Shown in pieces: positions 12,472 to 22,879 of a DNA stretch of 64,000 nt. The DNA is from Conus ventricosus. Taxonomy: Eukaryota > Mollusca > Gastropoda > Neogastropoda > Conidae. The notes beneath the pieces were generated by a model. The model was not told the origin of the DNA. It ran no database searches and was given only the letters and a program-made list of their open reading frames with translations. The stretch lies in contig CM031614.1 of NCBI GenBank assembly GCA_018398815.1, positions 44,232,382-44,296,381 on the forward strand, given 5' to 3'. The translations under genes were made by a program, and so were the position numbers. Positions within the stretch are counted from its first letter, which is position 1. Each line of letters opens with the position of its first letter.

Positions 12472-12531
<60 letters not shown>

Positions 12532-12563
12532 AACTCTCGCGCGAACGAGCATTATATACGTGT

Positions 12564-12615
<52 letters not shown>

Positions 12616-12647
12616 GAACTCTCGCGGAACGAGCATTATATACGTGT

Positions 12648-12705
<58 letters not shown>

Positions 12706-12739
12706 GGAACTCTCGCGCGAACGAGCATTATATATGTGT

Positions 12740-12788
<49 letters not shown>

Positions 12789-12838
12789 GGGGGGGGGGGG
12801 AGAGTGGGCGTGGGGGAGGGCAGATCGACAGACAGACA
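12363..12838. repeat. CA then GA microsatellite with 85-91 bp higher-order unit
   Basis: (CA)n at 12,363-12,420, a CG-rich spacer, then (GA)n. Three near-identical islands of about 38 bp break the GA runs. Each begins GAACTCTCGCG and ends ATTATATACGTGTCAAAG (third copy ATATGTG). They start at 12,531, 12,616 and 12,707, so the composite unit is tandemly amplified. Followed by a G run (12,785-12,800) and a CAGA run. Confidence 0.9.
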
Positions 12839-13135
12839 GACAGTGCACGACAGACAAACTTAGAGAGAATATGACAGGAAGAGACAATAAGTCAGACGGA
12901 CTTTTCCCATCGACTTACGGATCATTTGAGAGAGTGGCTCAAACCTCCTGCCCAGCATTGCATACTTATGTATGCATCTCTTGGGCCAGGCTGACGCACA
13001 GGTGTAGTCTAAAATGAAACATTTAAGCCCTGTCATAATTACAGCCTCAGTTCAGAATGGAACTCCACGGCACTATTTCCACAATCTTCAAACCCAATGA
13101 TCATCGAGAAAAAAAAAGGTATGGAAATCAAATGC

Positions 13136-13164
13136 ACCCCCCCACCCCCCCACCCCCCACCCCC
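13136..13164. repeat. Poly-C/CCCCA tract
   Basis: Short C-rich low-complexity tract; nothing else. Confidence 0.8.
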
Positions 13165-13323
13165 GTCCCCCTGCATTATGCTCCAATCCTACTAAACTTG
13201 TTTCGTTTGATTTACTTTAATTTCCCGATTAACATACACCAAAGGCTAGATAAACAACCTGGATAAGTAAATATCTACATATCTCATCACCCATCCAACC
13301 TCCCCTCTTGCACCTAGCACAGT

Positions 13324-13494
13324 TCTCTCTCTCTCTCTCTCTCTCCTCACACACACACAGGCGCACACACACATAATTATGCACGCACACACACGCACAC
13401 ACGCGCGCGCACACCGACACGAACACGCACACACACAATCCCTTCCACCCCCGTCTAATAACACTTATAGTGAATAGACGTTAAACTAAAGAAC

Positions 13495-13537
<43 letters not shown>

Positions 13538-13591
13538 ACACACACACACACACATACACACACACACACCACACTTACACACACACCCGCC
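13324..13591. repeat. CT and CA microsatellites
   Basis: (CT)n at 13,324-13,346; CA/CG alternation at 13,349-13,437; a 60-bp unique spacer; (CA)n at 13,498-13,591. Open frames over this area are repeat-derived. Confidence 0.9.
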
Positions 13592-13770
13592 ACACACCAT
13601 GGAAAAATGTCATTGCGATCCACAGGTACTGTTAGACGCTTGCGCTCATATCTAGTCGCCTTTGTTTTTATGTAAAAGGCGATTGCTAGCAGCAGTGGTA
13701 CGTGGAAGGGAAACATTTGGTCGTTGTGTCTTGAGAAAAACATTGGTAGGGAGCAGTTTGTTCTAAGCAA

Positions 13771-13781
13771 AGAGAGAGAGG

Positions 13782-13838
<57 letters not shown>
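13771..13838. repeat. (GA)n microsatellite
   Basis: Near-perfect GA run of ~68 bp. Confidence 0.9.
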
Positions 13839-13844
<6 letters not shown>

Positions 13845-14212
13845 AAAAACCTAGACATAGGAACCTATTAAAATCTGGGATGTTTCCATTTCGTTAGAAG
13901 TGTGTCCGTGGGACACTTTCGTCCAAACTATTACAAATATGAAAATTTTGAGGGATGTCAATGTAGTGTAGACAAAAGAAAATGATCAACACAGTCGTCA
14001 AATGATAACTTTCGAACCTTCTCCAATATCTTCGCCATTTGCGATGTTCAGAGCCTCGAAGATATGTTCATTCTTTCAGCCATTGGGTTGAATTGAACTG
14101 AAAGGAAATTCGATTTTTAGGTGGATAATGCTGATAACTTATTTCCATGTATGTAGCAGATAAAATAATGGTGAAATTGGCAAGTTTGCGTCCGCATGCA
14201 CACCGACACACT
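13839..14212. other. Unique non-coding stretch
   Basis: No gene or repeat recognised. Confidence 0.45.
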
Positions 14213-14301
14213 CACAATCACGCGCACGCGCGCGCGCGCACGCACGCACACACACACACACACACACACATACCACTCACACACACACACATACCACTCA
14301 C
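14213..14301. repeat. CA/CG microsatellite with ACCACTCACAC duplication
   Basis: (CG)/(CA) alternation, then two copies of a CATACCACTCACAC unit at ~14,269 and ~14,291. Confidence 0.85.
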
Positions 14302-14366
14302 ACTGGCCTACAGAAGCTGGAGCACCAGGAGGATGTTTATGTTACCAGGTCTGGCCTGCTGCTGGT

Positions 14367-14390
14367 AAAAAAAAAAAAAAAAAAAAAAAA
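14367..14390. repeat. Poly-A run
   Basis: 24 A residues. Could be a retroposon tail, but no body is recognisable beside it. Confidence 0.7.
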
Positions 14391-14475
14391 GAGACGTCGG
14401 TATCTCATACAGTACCGTTACAAGTAGTGTGTAGGCCTACAATCCAAAACACAGTACTCTGATGAATTGGTCACT

Positions 14476-14590
14476 GCACCTCTGCTTTCAAAATCGTTAG
14501 TTGTCATGTAGGCCTATACATGTATTGTCATTTTTGCACCTCTGCTTTCAAATCGTTAGTTGTCATGCATACATGTATTGTCATTTTTGT
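14476..14590. repeat. Tandem duplication of a ~58-bp unit
   Basis: The unit starting CACCTCTGCTTTCAAA and ending TGTATTGTCATTTTTG occurs at ~14,477 and ~14,538. The first copy has an extra AGGCCTA. It leads directly into the LINE/SINE 3' tail. Confidence 0.8.
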
Positions 14591-14649
14591 AAAGCACATA
14601 GAGCAGTCTTCTGGGCAGTCTGTTATATAAATATTCATTATTATTATTT
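14588..14649 (+). mobile_element. SINE/LINE 3' tail ending in (ATT)n
   Basis: Sequence GTAAAGCACATAGAGCAGTC then TATATAAATATTCATTATT. The pattern of a GTAAAGC...TAGAGC stem, TATATAAAT and an ATT repeat is a common 3' end of tRNA-derived SINEs and their partner LINEs in molluscs and other marine invertebrates. The 5' body is not recognised; the duplicated unit just upstream may belong to it. Confidence 0.55.
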
Positions 14650-14832
14650 AGAAAGCAGATCTGATGAATTTGACGTCGAACTTGCAGTCCCAGAGACACG
14701 TGGAGAGAGCGATTCCCGCCACTGTAGCAAAATTTGGCCACATGCGCATGCGCAGCAGTCGCGTGTTTATGTCAGTGATGTCAGCATTCTGCTGAGGCTA
14801 GCGCTTTGCGGGGAAATGGATTGCGAACGGGA

Positions 14833-15832
14833 NNNNNNNNNNNNNNNNNNNNNNNNNNNNNNNNNNNNNNNNNNNNNNNNNNNNNNNNNNNNNNNNNNNN
14901 NNNNNNNNNNNNNNNNNNNNNNNNNNNNNNNNNNNNNNNNNNNNNNNNNNNNNNNNNNNNNNNNNNNNNNNNNNNNNNNNNNNNNNNNNNNNNNNNNNNN
15001 NNNNNNNNNNNNNNNNNNNNNNNNNNNNNNNNNNNNNNNNNNNNNNNNNNNNNNNNNNNNNNNNNNNNNNNNNNNNNNNNNNNNNNNNNNNNNNNNNNNN
15101 NNNNNNNNNNNNNNNNNNNNNNNNNNNNNNNNNNNNNNNNNNNNNNNNNNNNNNNNNNNNNNNNNNNNNNNNNNNNNNNNNNNNNNNNNNNNNNNNNNNN
15201 NNNNNNNNNNNNNNNNNNNNNNNNNNNNNNNNNNNNNNNNNNNNNNNNNNNNNNNNNNNNNNNNNNNNNNNNNNNNNNNNNNNNNNNNNNNNNNNNNNNN
15301 NNNNNNNNNNNNNNNNNNNNNNNNNNNNNNNNNNNNNNNNNNNNNNNNNNNNNNNNNNNNNNNNNNNNNNNNNNNNNNNNNNNNNNNNNNNNNNNNNNNN
15401 NNNNNNNNNNNNNNNNNNNNNNNNNNNNNNNNNNNNNNNNNNNNNNNNNNNNNNNNNNNNNNNNNNNNNNNNNNNNNNNNNNNNNNNNNNNNNNNNNNNN
15501 NNNNNNNNNNNNNNNNNNNNNNNNNNNNNNNNNNNNNNNNNNNNNNNNNNNNNNNNNNNNNNNNNNNNNNNNNNNNNNNNNNNNNNNNNNNNNNNNNNNN
15601 NNNNNNNNNNNNNNNNNNNNNNNNNNNNNNNNNNNNNNNNNNNNNNNNNNNNNNNNNNNNNNNNNNNNNNNNNNNNNNNNNNNNNNNNNNNNNNNNNNNN
15701 NNNNNNNNNNNNNNNNNNNNNNNNNNNNNNNNNNNNNNNNNNNNNNNNNNNNNNNNNNNNNNNNNNNNNNNNNNNNNNNNNNNNNNNNNNNNNNNNNNNN
15801 NNNNNNNNNNNNNNNNNNNNNNNNNNNNNNNN
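14833..15832. other. Assembly gap (1,000 N)
   Basis: Exactly 1,000 N, a conventional placeholder, so the true gap size is unknown. Open frames that cross it are meaningless. Confidence 0.99.
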
Positions 15833-16258
15833 AAACACCCCAAAGTTTCTATGTCTAATTCTGGTCAGGACGATTATTCACACTTGCATAATTTCTAACA
15901 TCTATTTTCATGTCCAGGCACAATTCCAGTCACAGTGATAATCACATGTTCATTGGCAATGCGCTCAATTTGTTCGCACACACCATCAAAAAATTCAGGT
16001 GTATCGTTATTACTTGGCCATATAGGTTGACTAAGGTAAGTTTTTTATTTAGAATTTCCAGCTTCATTACAATATAACAACCATGAGGATCTCTAATGAC
16101 ATCTAACAATTTATATTCAAAATTATTGCTAAAAAGAATGGCAACCCCGTTTTTATTTGTCTCAGAACCACAGAGCCAGACATTTAACCCCAACTTGCTC
16201 TTATGAAGTTTTCTGATTCTGTTTTCAAATGTGTCTCTTGAAGACAATATATGTTGGC
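15833..16258 (-). pseudogene. LINE endonuclease (APE-type) fragment
   Basis: Reading the minus strand gives YCLQETHLK (~16,220-16,250), NKNGVAILFSNNFEYKLL (~16,100-16,160), KLTLVNLYG (~16,020-16,050) and, after a frame change, LDMKIDVRNYASVNNRP (~15,860-15,915). These are the order and motifs of the apurinic-type endonuclease domain of L1/Tx1-like non-LTR retrotransposons: QETH, an NLYGP-like motif and a D-rich LD-ID-RN segment. The rest of ORF2 would lie in the N gap. Upstream coding sequence stops at the 89-bp hairpin, so the element is truncated or interrupted there. At least one frameshift is present. Confidence 0.7.
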
Positions 16259-16259
16259 T

Positions 16260-16348
16260 AGAGAACGTAGAAATACCAATCCTGGGCCACTTCCGCCCTC
16301 AACAGTTTCGGGCGAAAGTGACCCAGGATTGGTATTTCTACGTTCTCT
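16260..16348. repeat. 89-bp near-perfect hairpin (copy 1)
   Basis: Arms 16,260-16,286 and 16,322-16,348 are perfect 27-bp reverse complements. Pairing continues inward (CACTTCCGCCC against GGGCGAAAGTG, one mismatch), leaving a loop of about 10 bases. The same 89-bp structure occurs at 36,649-36,737. It looks like the terminal hairpin of a dispersed element. Confidence 0.9.
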
Positions 16349-16493
16349 GACAAGTAAGACTTCAATAACCAAAAATAACGATTATCTACAAACAAACATA
16401 CTGTGTAGGGTTATCCGTTTTCAAAACTAATTTACTAAACTTTTCAAATTTTAGTTTTTGCTTAATCCTATGTTTTCCTAATCATTTTCGCGC
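16260..16493 (-). mobile_element. Dispersed ~240-bp repeat ending in the hairpin (copy 1)
   Basis: Beyond the hairpin, homology with 36,489-36,648 continues for ~150 bp. Shared blocks on the minus strand include GCGCGAAAATGAT, AGGAAAACA, TTTGTAGATAATCGTTATTT and GAAGTCT(T/G)ACTTGT. Homology ends with the hairpin: the next sequence is LINE here but unrelated at the other site. Confidence 0.75.
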
Positions 16494-16764
16494 ATACAGT
16501 CATTTTCAATACCATCATTTTTGCGGAGACAGTCACCAAACTAAAACTTGGCTGAGACACTGTGCGAACAACCCTAATTAGAGGGCTTGGGTTTGTGGCA
16601 GGCAGTACCATGTAACGCGGCCCTGGACGGATCCTATGACCTGTAATTATGGCGCCATAAGGTAGGGCTGGCGTCACCTGACCGTGTGGCGAAGGATTGC
16701 TTGTGATATTTTCATTTAGACACGGGACATAGACATACGTGTTTCTGCGTTTAACAAAATACGT
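16494..16764. other. Unique non-coding stretch
   Basis: No recognisable feature. Confidence 0.4.
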
Positions 16765-17182
16765 CGCGACACACACAACCACACACACACCACTAAACAC
16801 ACCCACAAAAACACACACACAACACACACACACTCAACAAACACACTGATGCACAAACACAACACTCACACACACACCAAAAACACACCTTCCACACACC
16901 ACACACACAACACACACACACACACACACACACCAACATCACACACACAACACACACACAACACAACACACATACCAAGTAACACACACACATAACCACG
17001 TACACACACACACATTCACACTCCCACACAACACACAACACAACACACACAAAAACAACACACACACACAACACTCTTCTCTCTCTCTCAACACACACAC
17101 TCAACACCACACACATCCACACACACTCACTCACAACACACACATACTCACACAAACACACCACACACACACACTCACAATA
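16765..17182. repeat. (CA)n/(CACAA)n tract
   Basis: About 420 bp of CA with frequent AACACACACAC breaks and one CT patch (17,076-17,089). No landmarks of the left-end satellite are seen. Confidence 0.9.
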
Positions 17183-18401
17183 TGTTATTAGTTCTCTGCA
17201 TGTCTTCCCTGAAAGCCAGGCTTGACAAGTGTTTTTTCTGCTGTGCAGTCATTTTTAATTAAAATAGTGTCTGCGTTTTAAGTTAGCTGGTCGCTCACGC
17301 CTGCTGACAAAACTGAGAGGCCAAAAATCAATACTGCCGCCCTCTTCTCCCATCACCCCACTCCACTCACGACGGCCTGCCGCATTACAATATTTTACCA
17401 TCAGCCTTCTCGAAGCTTCTCTGCCGCGTGTGGCGCGGTTACAGACGCTCAACATGACCAGTAACCAACACCAGTTTCCATCATTCTTCTACTGACTCAC
17501 CGGACTAGAGGTCGATTTTACTGCGCTGTGTTTTGGGCTTGGTGTGTTATCTAAAATTGGCTGCACGTTTACTGTAGAGGAGCGGCTCTTGCCATTGAAC
17601 ACCACAAGTTTTACCATACTTGCATGTCAGAGTATTGGTTGAAAAAAGAAATGAGGTGGAAGCATGTTCGTTACCGCCGACCGAAAAGAAAGTATTGCTT
17701 TCCTAGAAGGAAAAGAAAAAAAGAAAATAAGTGAACCGACTGCTTGGAAATGGACGACTATCTTAAGGTTTGTTGCTCAAGAAAATGTAAACGTGAAGGC
17801 AATATTGCGGAACACTATATAGCATGTTTTCAATATGTGTTAGACTATCGATGAGATGGTTCCGTATTTTAATAAATGGCGCTGCATTGTTGGAAAGTTG
17901 GCCTAAAGCCAAAACAATTCATCACGCGTTGATTGTGGGGCGCTGGATTGAGCAGCTAAAGCCATGTTTGAAAGAACAAAAAACTCTTCCAATTACATGG
18001 CGTTCTTTTCTTAAGGTGGAGGTGAACATGTTGATTCGTATGCTAGGAAAAATCATTCAATTTCTGTGTGTTTTTTTTACTTCCTAATTCCACTAGATAG
18101 AATCGGTATTATTGATCTGGTAGCAATCGCCAAACCATTATTAAAATTATGCCAACTGAATGTCGATTTTCGAATGTTTCTGGCAAACTAGATAGGGCTA
18201 GGAAGGCCTTGGTACATCTCCAGTATGGAGAGGGGAGTAGTGTGTGGCCACACATCTTCATACGGCTAAATGCTCCATAATTTCAATGACGGATGTATAC
18301 TAATGGCGATTAGAGCCGCCTTAAAGCTAGGTACAGCAGTAATGGCTGTTAAACTCTGCCAAAGCCAGTTGCAAGCCTGGTTGAGAAAAGAGGAGCACAG
18401 C
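17183..18401. other. Mostly unique stretch without an assignable gene
   Basis: An open frame at 17,824-18,087 (+) and moderately coding-like composition at 17,640-18,090 were examined, but no motif is recognisable. It may be a relic at the left edge of the Polinton or unrelated. Confidence 0.35.
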
Positions 18402-18600
18402 AAACTGGCCAAGTGATATATTTGATCGCTTGCTGCCAATGAGTTCAGCACGGCAAGCACTGCAAAGCTCGGCGGCAACTAGGTCAGTGATCCATATATG
18501 ATCGACTTGACTGCAACTAGGCCAAGTGATCTATATGATCGCTTGACTGCAAAGCGCGGCAGCACCTGCAAGCTTCAGCGGCAAACTAGGCCAAAACGAC
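18402..18600. repeat. Short minisatellite (~37/~72-bp units)
   Basis: A unit starting AACTAGGCCAAGTGAT with GATCGCTTGACTGC recurs at about 18,402, 18,477, 18,514 and 18,583. Spacings are ~75, 37 and 69 bp, with CGGCAAGCA-type inserts in the longer units. Confidence 0.65.
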
Positions 18601-18771
18601 CCCACTGTGATCACTGGGCTAGTTGATTGTAGGTTGCGCGCGGGACAAACCTGGTAGGTTCACTTCTTGTTTGTTTGTTGGTGTTTGTGTGTTTTGTCCT
18701 AGACCCACGCACGCACGTCTCTACCCACCACCCCTCGCATTGCCACACCCCCCTACCCCACTCCTACCACT

Positions 18772-18788
18772 CCCACCCCCCCCCACAC
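18772..18788. repeat. C-rich tract
   Basis: Part of a CCCCACC-rich low-complexity patch (18,700-18,790). Confidence 0.6.
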
Positions 18789-18823
18789 GACCGCATTCAC
18801 CACACTCAAAGGTCATTCTATGT

Positions 18824-19075
18824 TTTTAACTTAAGTTACCCCAAGTTACTTTTAAGTTCTTACCAAGTTGTCCTTAAGTCATCCTCAAGGGTTTTTTTAT
18901 TTAATTCCCAAGTTCTTACTTAAGTTACTTCTAAGTTTTTAATTATAGTCATCCCCAAGTTATTAATATGTTCTTGTTCATGTTCTTAATGAAGTCATCC
19001 CAAGTTTACTTAAGCTCATTAACTAAGTCTTTCTCTAAGTACAACCAATGGTCTTAATTCAAGTTATATTATAAT
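18824..19075. repeat. Degenerate CAAGTT(A/C)CTTA tandem repeat, candidate Polinton terminal region
   Basis: About 20 imperfect copies of an ~11-13 bp unit: CTTAAGTTACCCCAAGTTAC, CAAGTTCTTA, TAAGTCATCC and so on. It lies at the left edge of the Polinton gene block. From general knowledge, Polinton terminal inverted repeats often carry short internal tandem repeats. No inverted partner is visible near 36.4 kb, so assignment as a terminal repeat is inference. Confidence 0.45.
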
Positions 19076-19079
19076 TATC

Positions 19080-21060
19080 AAAAAAATACAATCTTGTTTT
19101 TATCTTAAAAAGTAAATGTCTAATATAGTACACACACGCTCAAAAAAAAGCGTCATCGTTGAGAGTCTTGCTCAGCGTTCTCTGCAATAGATCTTAATGA
19201 CGTTCTTACATCCTATAGCAACCGCATTGATTTACAATTACTGGTCTATGGAAATGTCTTTTATATACTCCCATGTCCTTTATTTATTGACTCCATCATT
19301 TTATATATACGCCATGTTCTATTTTTATTTAAAAAAATTTTAAATTTAAGTTCTTAAAATATTATTCAGCTGAAATGGATCAAAATGTCTTGTGTTATTG
19401 GCGGTGCTGGGGTGCTGTGGTTTTTTGTATTTAGGCGGTGCAGATTTTTTTGATTGATTTTGTTTTGGGCTGCCATTGTTTTATATTTTTATAACAGTAT
19501 TAACCGCACACAGCAGCAGCACGGGCGCCAAAAAATGGCAACTGTTTTAAGTTCTATATTCATGAAGACTTTGGCGCTGTAGGTCTTGAATCACATGGCG
19601 TTTTTATAGCTGCATTGAATCAAACTTGCTTCTGGCGTTGGCGGCGTTATGTTTTCATGATGAGTTTATATTCTGTAACATTAATTTTTTTTGTCTGTTC
19701 CACTCTGCTAATTTTGCTTCCTTTTTTTCTTTCCATGCTTTAACACGCCCGGATGAGGATGCTTTTCACTGGTCCCGCCTGATTCAGTGTTTTCTGCTGG
19801 CTTGTCTGGCTTGGTTACTTTACTCACCTGATTCAGGTTTTCTGAGTCTGCTGATTTTCTGGCTCGGTAATTTTGAGGGTAAAATACTTCTATAGATTAA
19901 ATGTTATTAATCCCATGATTAATGGCGATAAACCATGTTCCTTATCTGTAGTATAGATCACATCCTTGTGGACTCTAATGACTTTGTTTTTAAATATCGG
20001 ATCCTTGCGTTTAAATCATACGTCTAAGTTTCTTGTTCAGAATCAATGGGAGCAAATGTACTGCATAGGTTAGTGTAAACAAACTAGATTGTTTGCCGAC
20101 TCTTTTTTACCTATTCTTGACCCCAACTGCGCCTCATACCTGTTATGATAACTTTATAATGTCGTGTGGCGACATCTGTTGTATCTGTTCTATGCTGATT
20201 CAGTTCCGAGGAAATGTTTTGTTTTCCCACATGCTGCCAAAGAATACTGCTCTCTTTTTGGGCATGAATAGCCTTGGTCATCAACTGATCATTCATAAGG
20301 TTCAGGAAAGGTTTAGGCTGCCTTGTAGGCTGTAGTAGATCATCGCTGTTCATGTTTTTTATTAAATTATATTTTTTTATTTTTAAATGAGCACGAAAAA
20401 AACTGTTCCCAACTTGTTATACCATTTGCTGTTATTGGAGGGCTAAGTGTAGGATACTATGCTTGGTAAAGCTTGTTAATAATTAATACCGGCGATCTTG
20501 GGCAACTAGACTTTGTGGGGGGAGGGGATTCAGCAAAGCTAATTGACTATCACTTGCTGCTTCGTTTGCAATACGAAAAGATTTTCTAGTTATGCAAGGA
20601 ATATTCCAGCAGTATAAATATGTAAATAAAAAATACATTTATAAAAAATGGCTTCACTCGTAATGATGATGGCGGCGCTGTGGTGAATGCGCTCGCTTTT
20701 TGAGGTGTAATTACGCGTTTAGTAAAATACGGGATGAAGGCGAAGAGAAAAAGACTTAACATAGCTGTTGGAGCAAATAGCTGCTGCACAATGGATGTAT
20801 GAAAAGCAGTATTGAGCAGTTAGATTTTATTAATAACACACTGAAAAAACGGGATATGCAGCTTACACCATTTAAAGTTGATGATCAAGCAATAAAACAA
20901 TTTTATCTTGTAACAGGCAAACCGATTGGAGGACATTGCCCCCACCTTATTCAGCGAATTTTTATCATCCTCATCAGAAAAACAAAGATGCAAGCAAATC
21001 GGGTTTATTGTCGTTGGTATGACGTCGTGTTTTTTGTTGCACATAATATTGGCTGAGTAA
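19080..21060. other. Left part of Polinton, no assignable gene
   Basis: AT-rich. Open frames at 19,626-19,895 (+), 20,093-20,335 (+), 20,586-20,789 (-) and 20,799-21,056 (+) have no motif I recognise. The last (MKSSIEQLDFINNTLKKRD...) looks coding and lies just upstream of the integrase; it may be a small Polinton gene. Confidence 0.35.
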
Positions 21061-21063
21061 AAA

Positions 21064-21965
21064 ATGAACAAAATCTATTATTCGCCAAAGGATATTGGAA
21101 GGGATTAACAGCAATAAAAAAGTATGCCAAGCGGCAGGAGTTATGTGAACAAACAGCAAAAGAATGGTATCTAACAAGCGATTTGGCAAATTTATTTACC
21201 AGCGCCAAAACGAAATACAGAGGAAAAAAATAAACCACACTTGATGAATACACTACCGGAACGACACCCATTCAAATGGACCTTCTATAGTTACCCTCTG
21301 ATACCGATTGACGAAAAAGATTTAAGTACGCACTTACAGTCATTGACATAGCTTCAAGATACATAGATGCAGAAACCATTGGACACAAAAGAGTGTTCTG
21401 CGTTGTGTTGCTATACAACTGATTTATACCAACGAGGCCCACTAACTTTCCCTCGCATGATCAAGTCGAAGATGGAAAAGTATTTAAAGGCCAAGTGAAT
21501 CAATTATTGTTAAAACACCGAGGTACATTAGGAAGTGCATTCCGGGGAGTCACAGATCAAGGCTTTAGTTGAAAAACTTTATGAGCAAACGTAGCTGAAA
21601 GTACTTTTCCTACCAGTATCACAGAGAGCTGATTGACAATTCTAGCAACACAGAATGGGTTAGAAGGACTGCTCCTCAGTTTGCGCGCAATGATAATGAA
21701 GAATTTAAAGGGTTAAAACCTGTACAGCAATCAAAAGAAAACAATATATGTTGCTGAATGGAGGAGTCTTCATCCGGCATAAAATATTACCGTTTGGATG
21801 AAAGTAAGGTTACTTTATTTACCGGGGGAAGCAGAAGGGGCCACTCGCATCAGGGCAACAGATCCTGTTTGGAGTGTTGACCCGTACGCAATAAAAAGAA
21901 TTGTTAAAAAATGGGATTCCGCCGTGTATTATTTCGAGAAAAACTGAGCACAACAAAACAACCAG
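21064..21965 (+). pseudogene. Polinton-type integrase (decayed)
   Basis: The product would be a DDE recombinase that inserts the element. An N-terminal segment reads GYWKGLTAIKKYAK and TAKEWYLTSDLANLF (~21,088-21,200), a helix-turn-helix-like region typical of Polinton integrases. YALTVIDIASRYID (~21,328-21,370) is the core strand with the first catalytic Asp. YQRGPLTFPRMI (~21,429-21,465) follows, and GEAEGATRIRATDPVW (~21,827-21,875) and AVYYF (~21,922-21,936) belong to the C-terminal chromodomain/SH3-like part. At least five frame changes and several stops separate these pieces. The start is chosen at the ATG at 21,064, just ahead of the first conserved block. The family call is strong because several blocks occur in the correct order. 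Confidence 0.75.
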
Positions 21966-22056
21966 CTCCTCAAAGATTTTTGTGAAAGAAGAACTGAGAT
22001 AATTCGCCAGACCACAGTAGCTTTAATTAATTTACGTAAACATTATTTTGGTTTAA

Positions 22057-22330
22057 AATGGAAGGCCAGATGGAAGCGCAGAACGAAACAGAATGGTAAA
22101 GGAAGAGACCTTGAAAATGTTACGGGAATCCATTTCAGGAAGTGTTATTGCTATTAAGGAAACATTTTCGGGGATTAATCAATCATTGCTAATTCATCCA
22201 GATCACTACAATCTCAACCCCTAATTGGGAAAAAAAGAATATCTTGATAAGAATAAAAAAAATTCGAAACTCGTTCAAGCAAACATGAGAAAAGATTTAA
22301 ATGAATTGGATGAGCTTGGATTGATCTTAT
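22057..22330 (+). pseudogene. Small Polinton ORF of unknown function
   Basis: Open stretches read MEGQMEAQNETE and, after a one-base shift, ETLKMLRESISGSVIAIK, then NELDELGLILF near the end. It is charged and helix-prone. It follows the integrase on the same strand and is cut by the RT-element insertion at ~22,332. Function not known. Confidence 0.4.
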
Positions 22331-22331
22331 T

Positions 22332-22618
22332 TACAAATATTCAGGTGCCCTGTGGCTTCAGTGGTTAAAGCGCGAGTCATTAAGTGGATAAATGAGCATC
22401 TCCAGAGGGTCATGGGTTCGAATCCCCGCACATGGCTCCGTCCCAAGATGGGAAACAAAAATAGGGGCAGCAGAGGGACATCGGAGTCATGAACCGGGTG
22501 TTGGCCCACCCCCCTAGAGTGTCAGAAGATTAAGGGCCGAAACACTTGATTGGAAGGGGGGCTTCTCTTCTGAGGGACTCGCTGCTGCCACGCTCTCCAC
22601 GAGTTTCTTTCGATGATG
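22332..22618 (+). repeat. Left ~285-bp direct repeat of RT element, tRNA-like promoter
   Basis: Matches 26,171-26,443 along its length with small indels. Carries a box-A-like TGGCTTCAGTGG (22,353-22,364) and a perfect-looking box B GGTTCGAATCC (22,415-22,425), then a conserved body with GGGGCAGCAGAGGGACAT, AGGGCCGAAACACTTG and CTCTCCACGAGTTTCTTT. The pattern fits a Pol III-type internal promoter of tRNA origin. Confidence 0.8.
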
Positions 22619-22879
22619 CATGGGTAAAACCTTGAATACCGGGAATAGGCCGGAGGACGTCCGGGAAAGACCGGAGGAGACTGGGAAAGACCAGAACCCA
22701 AGGCTCTGTGGGCTGGCTCCCCACTTTGCCATTAAACATGTGGCTACGGAAGAATAAAAGGAAAAGATGCCCAGGATTCTCGAAATGGGGGAGGGACGAA
22801 TGATGAATCCATCGGTGCACAACCAATCACGACTGCAATTCCCAAACGGACTATGGAAACATGGACCAAAATGGAATAT

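Noticed and set aside
12241..12887. Arg/Glu-rich frames that look like coiled coils
   Set aside because: GA microsatellite translation.
14501..15898. Frames of 346-465 codons crossing the gap
   Set aside because: Composed mostly of unknown bases.
22353..22425. Functional tRNA gene
   Set aside because: A and B boxes exist, but no cloverleaf with paired acceptor stem can be drawn, and the same sequence recurs as an element-terminal repeat at 26.19 kb.
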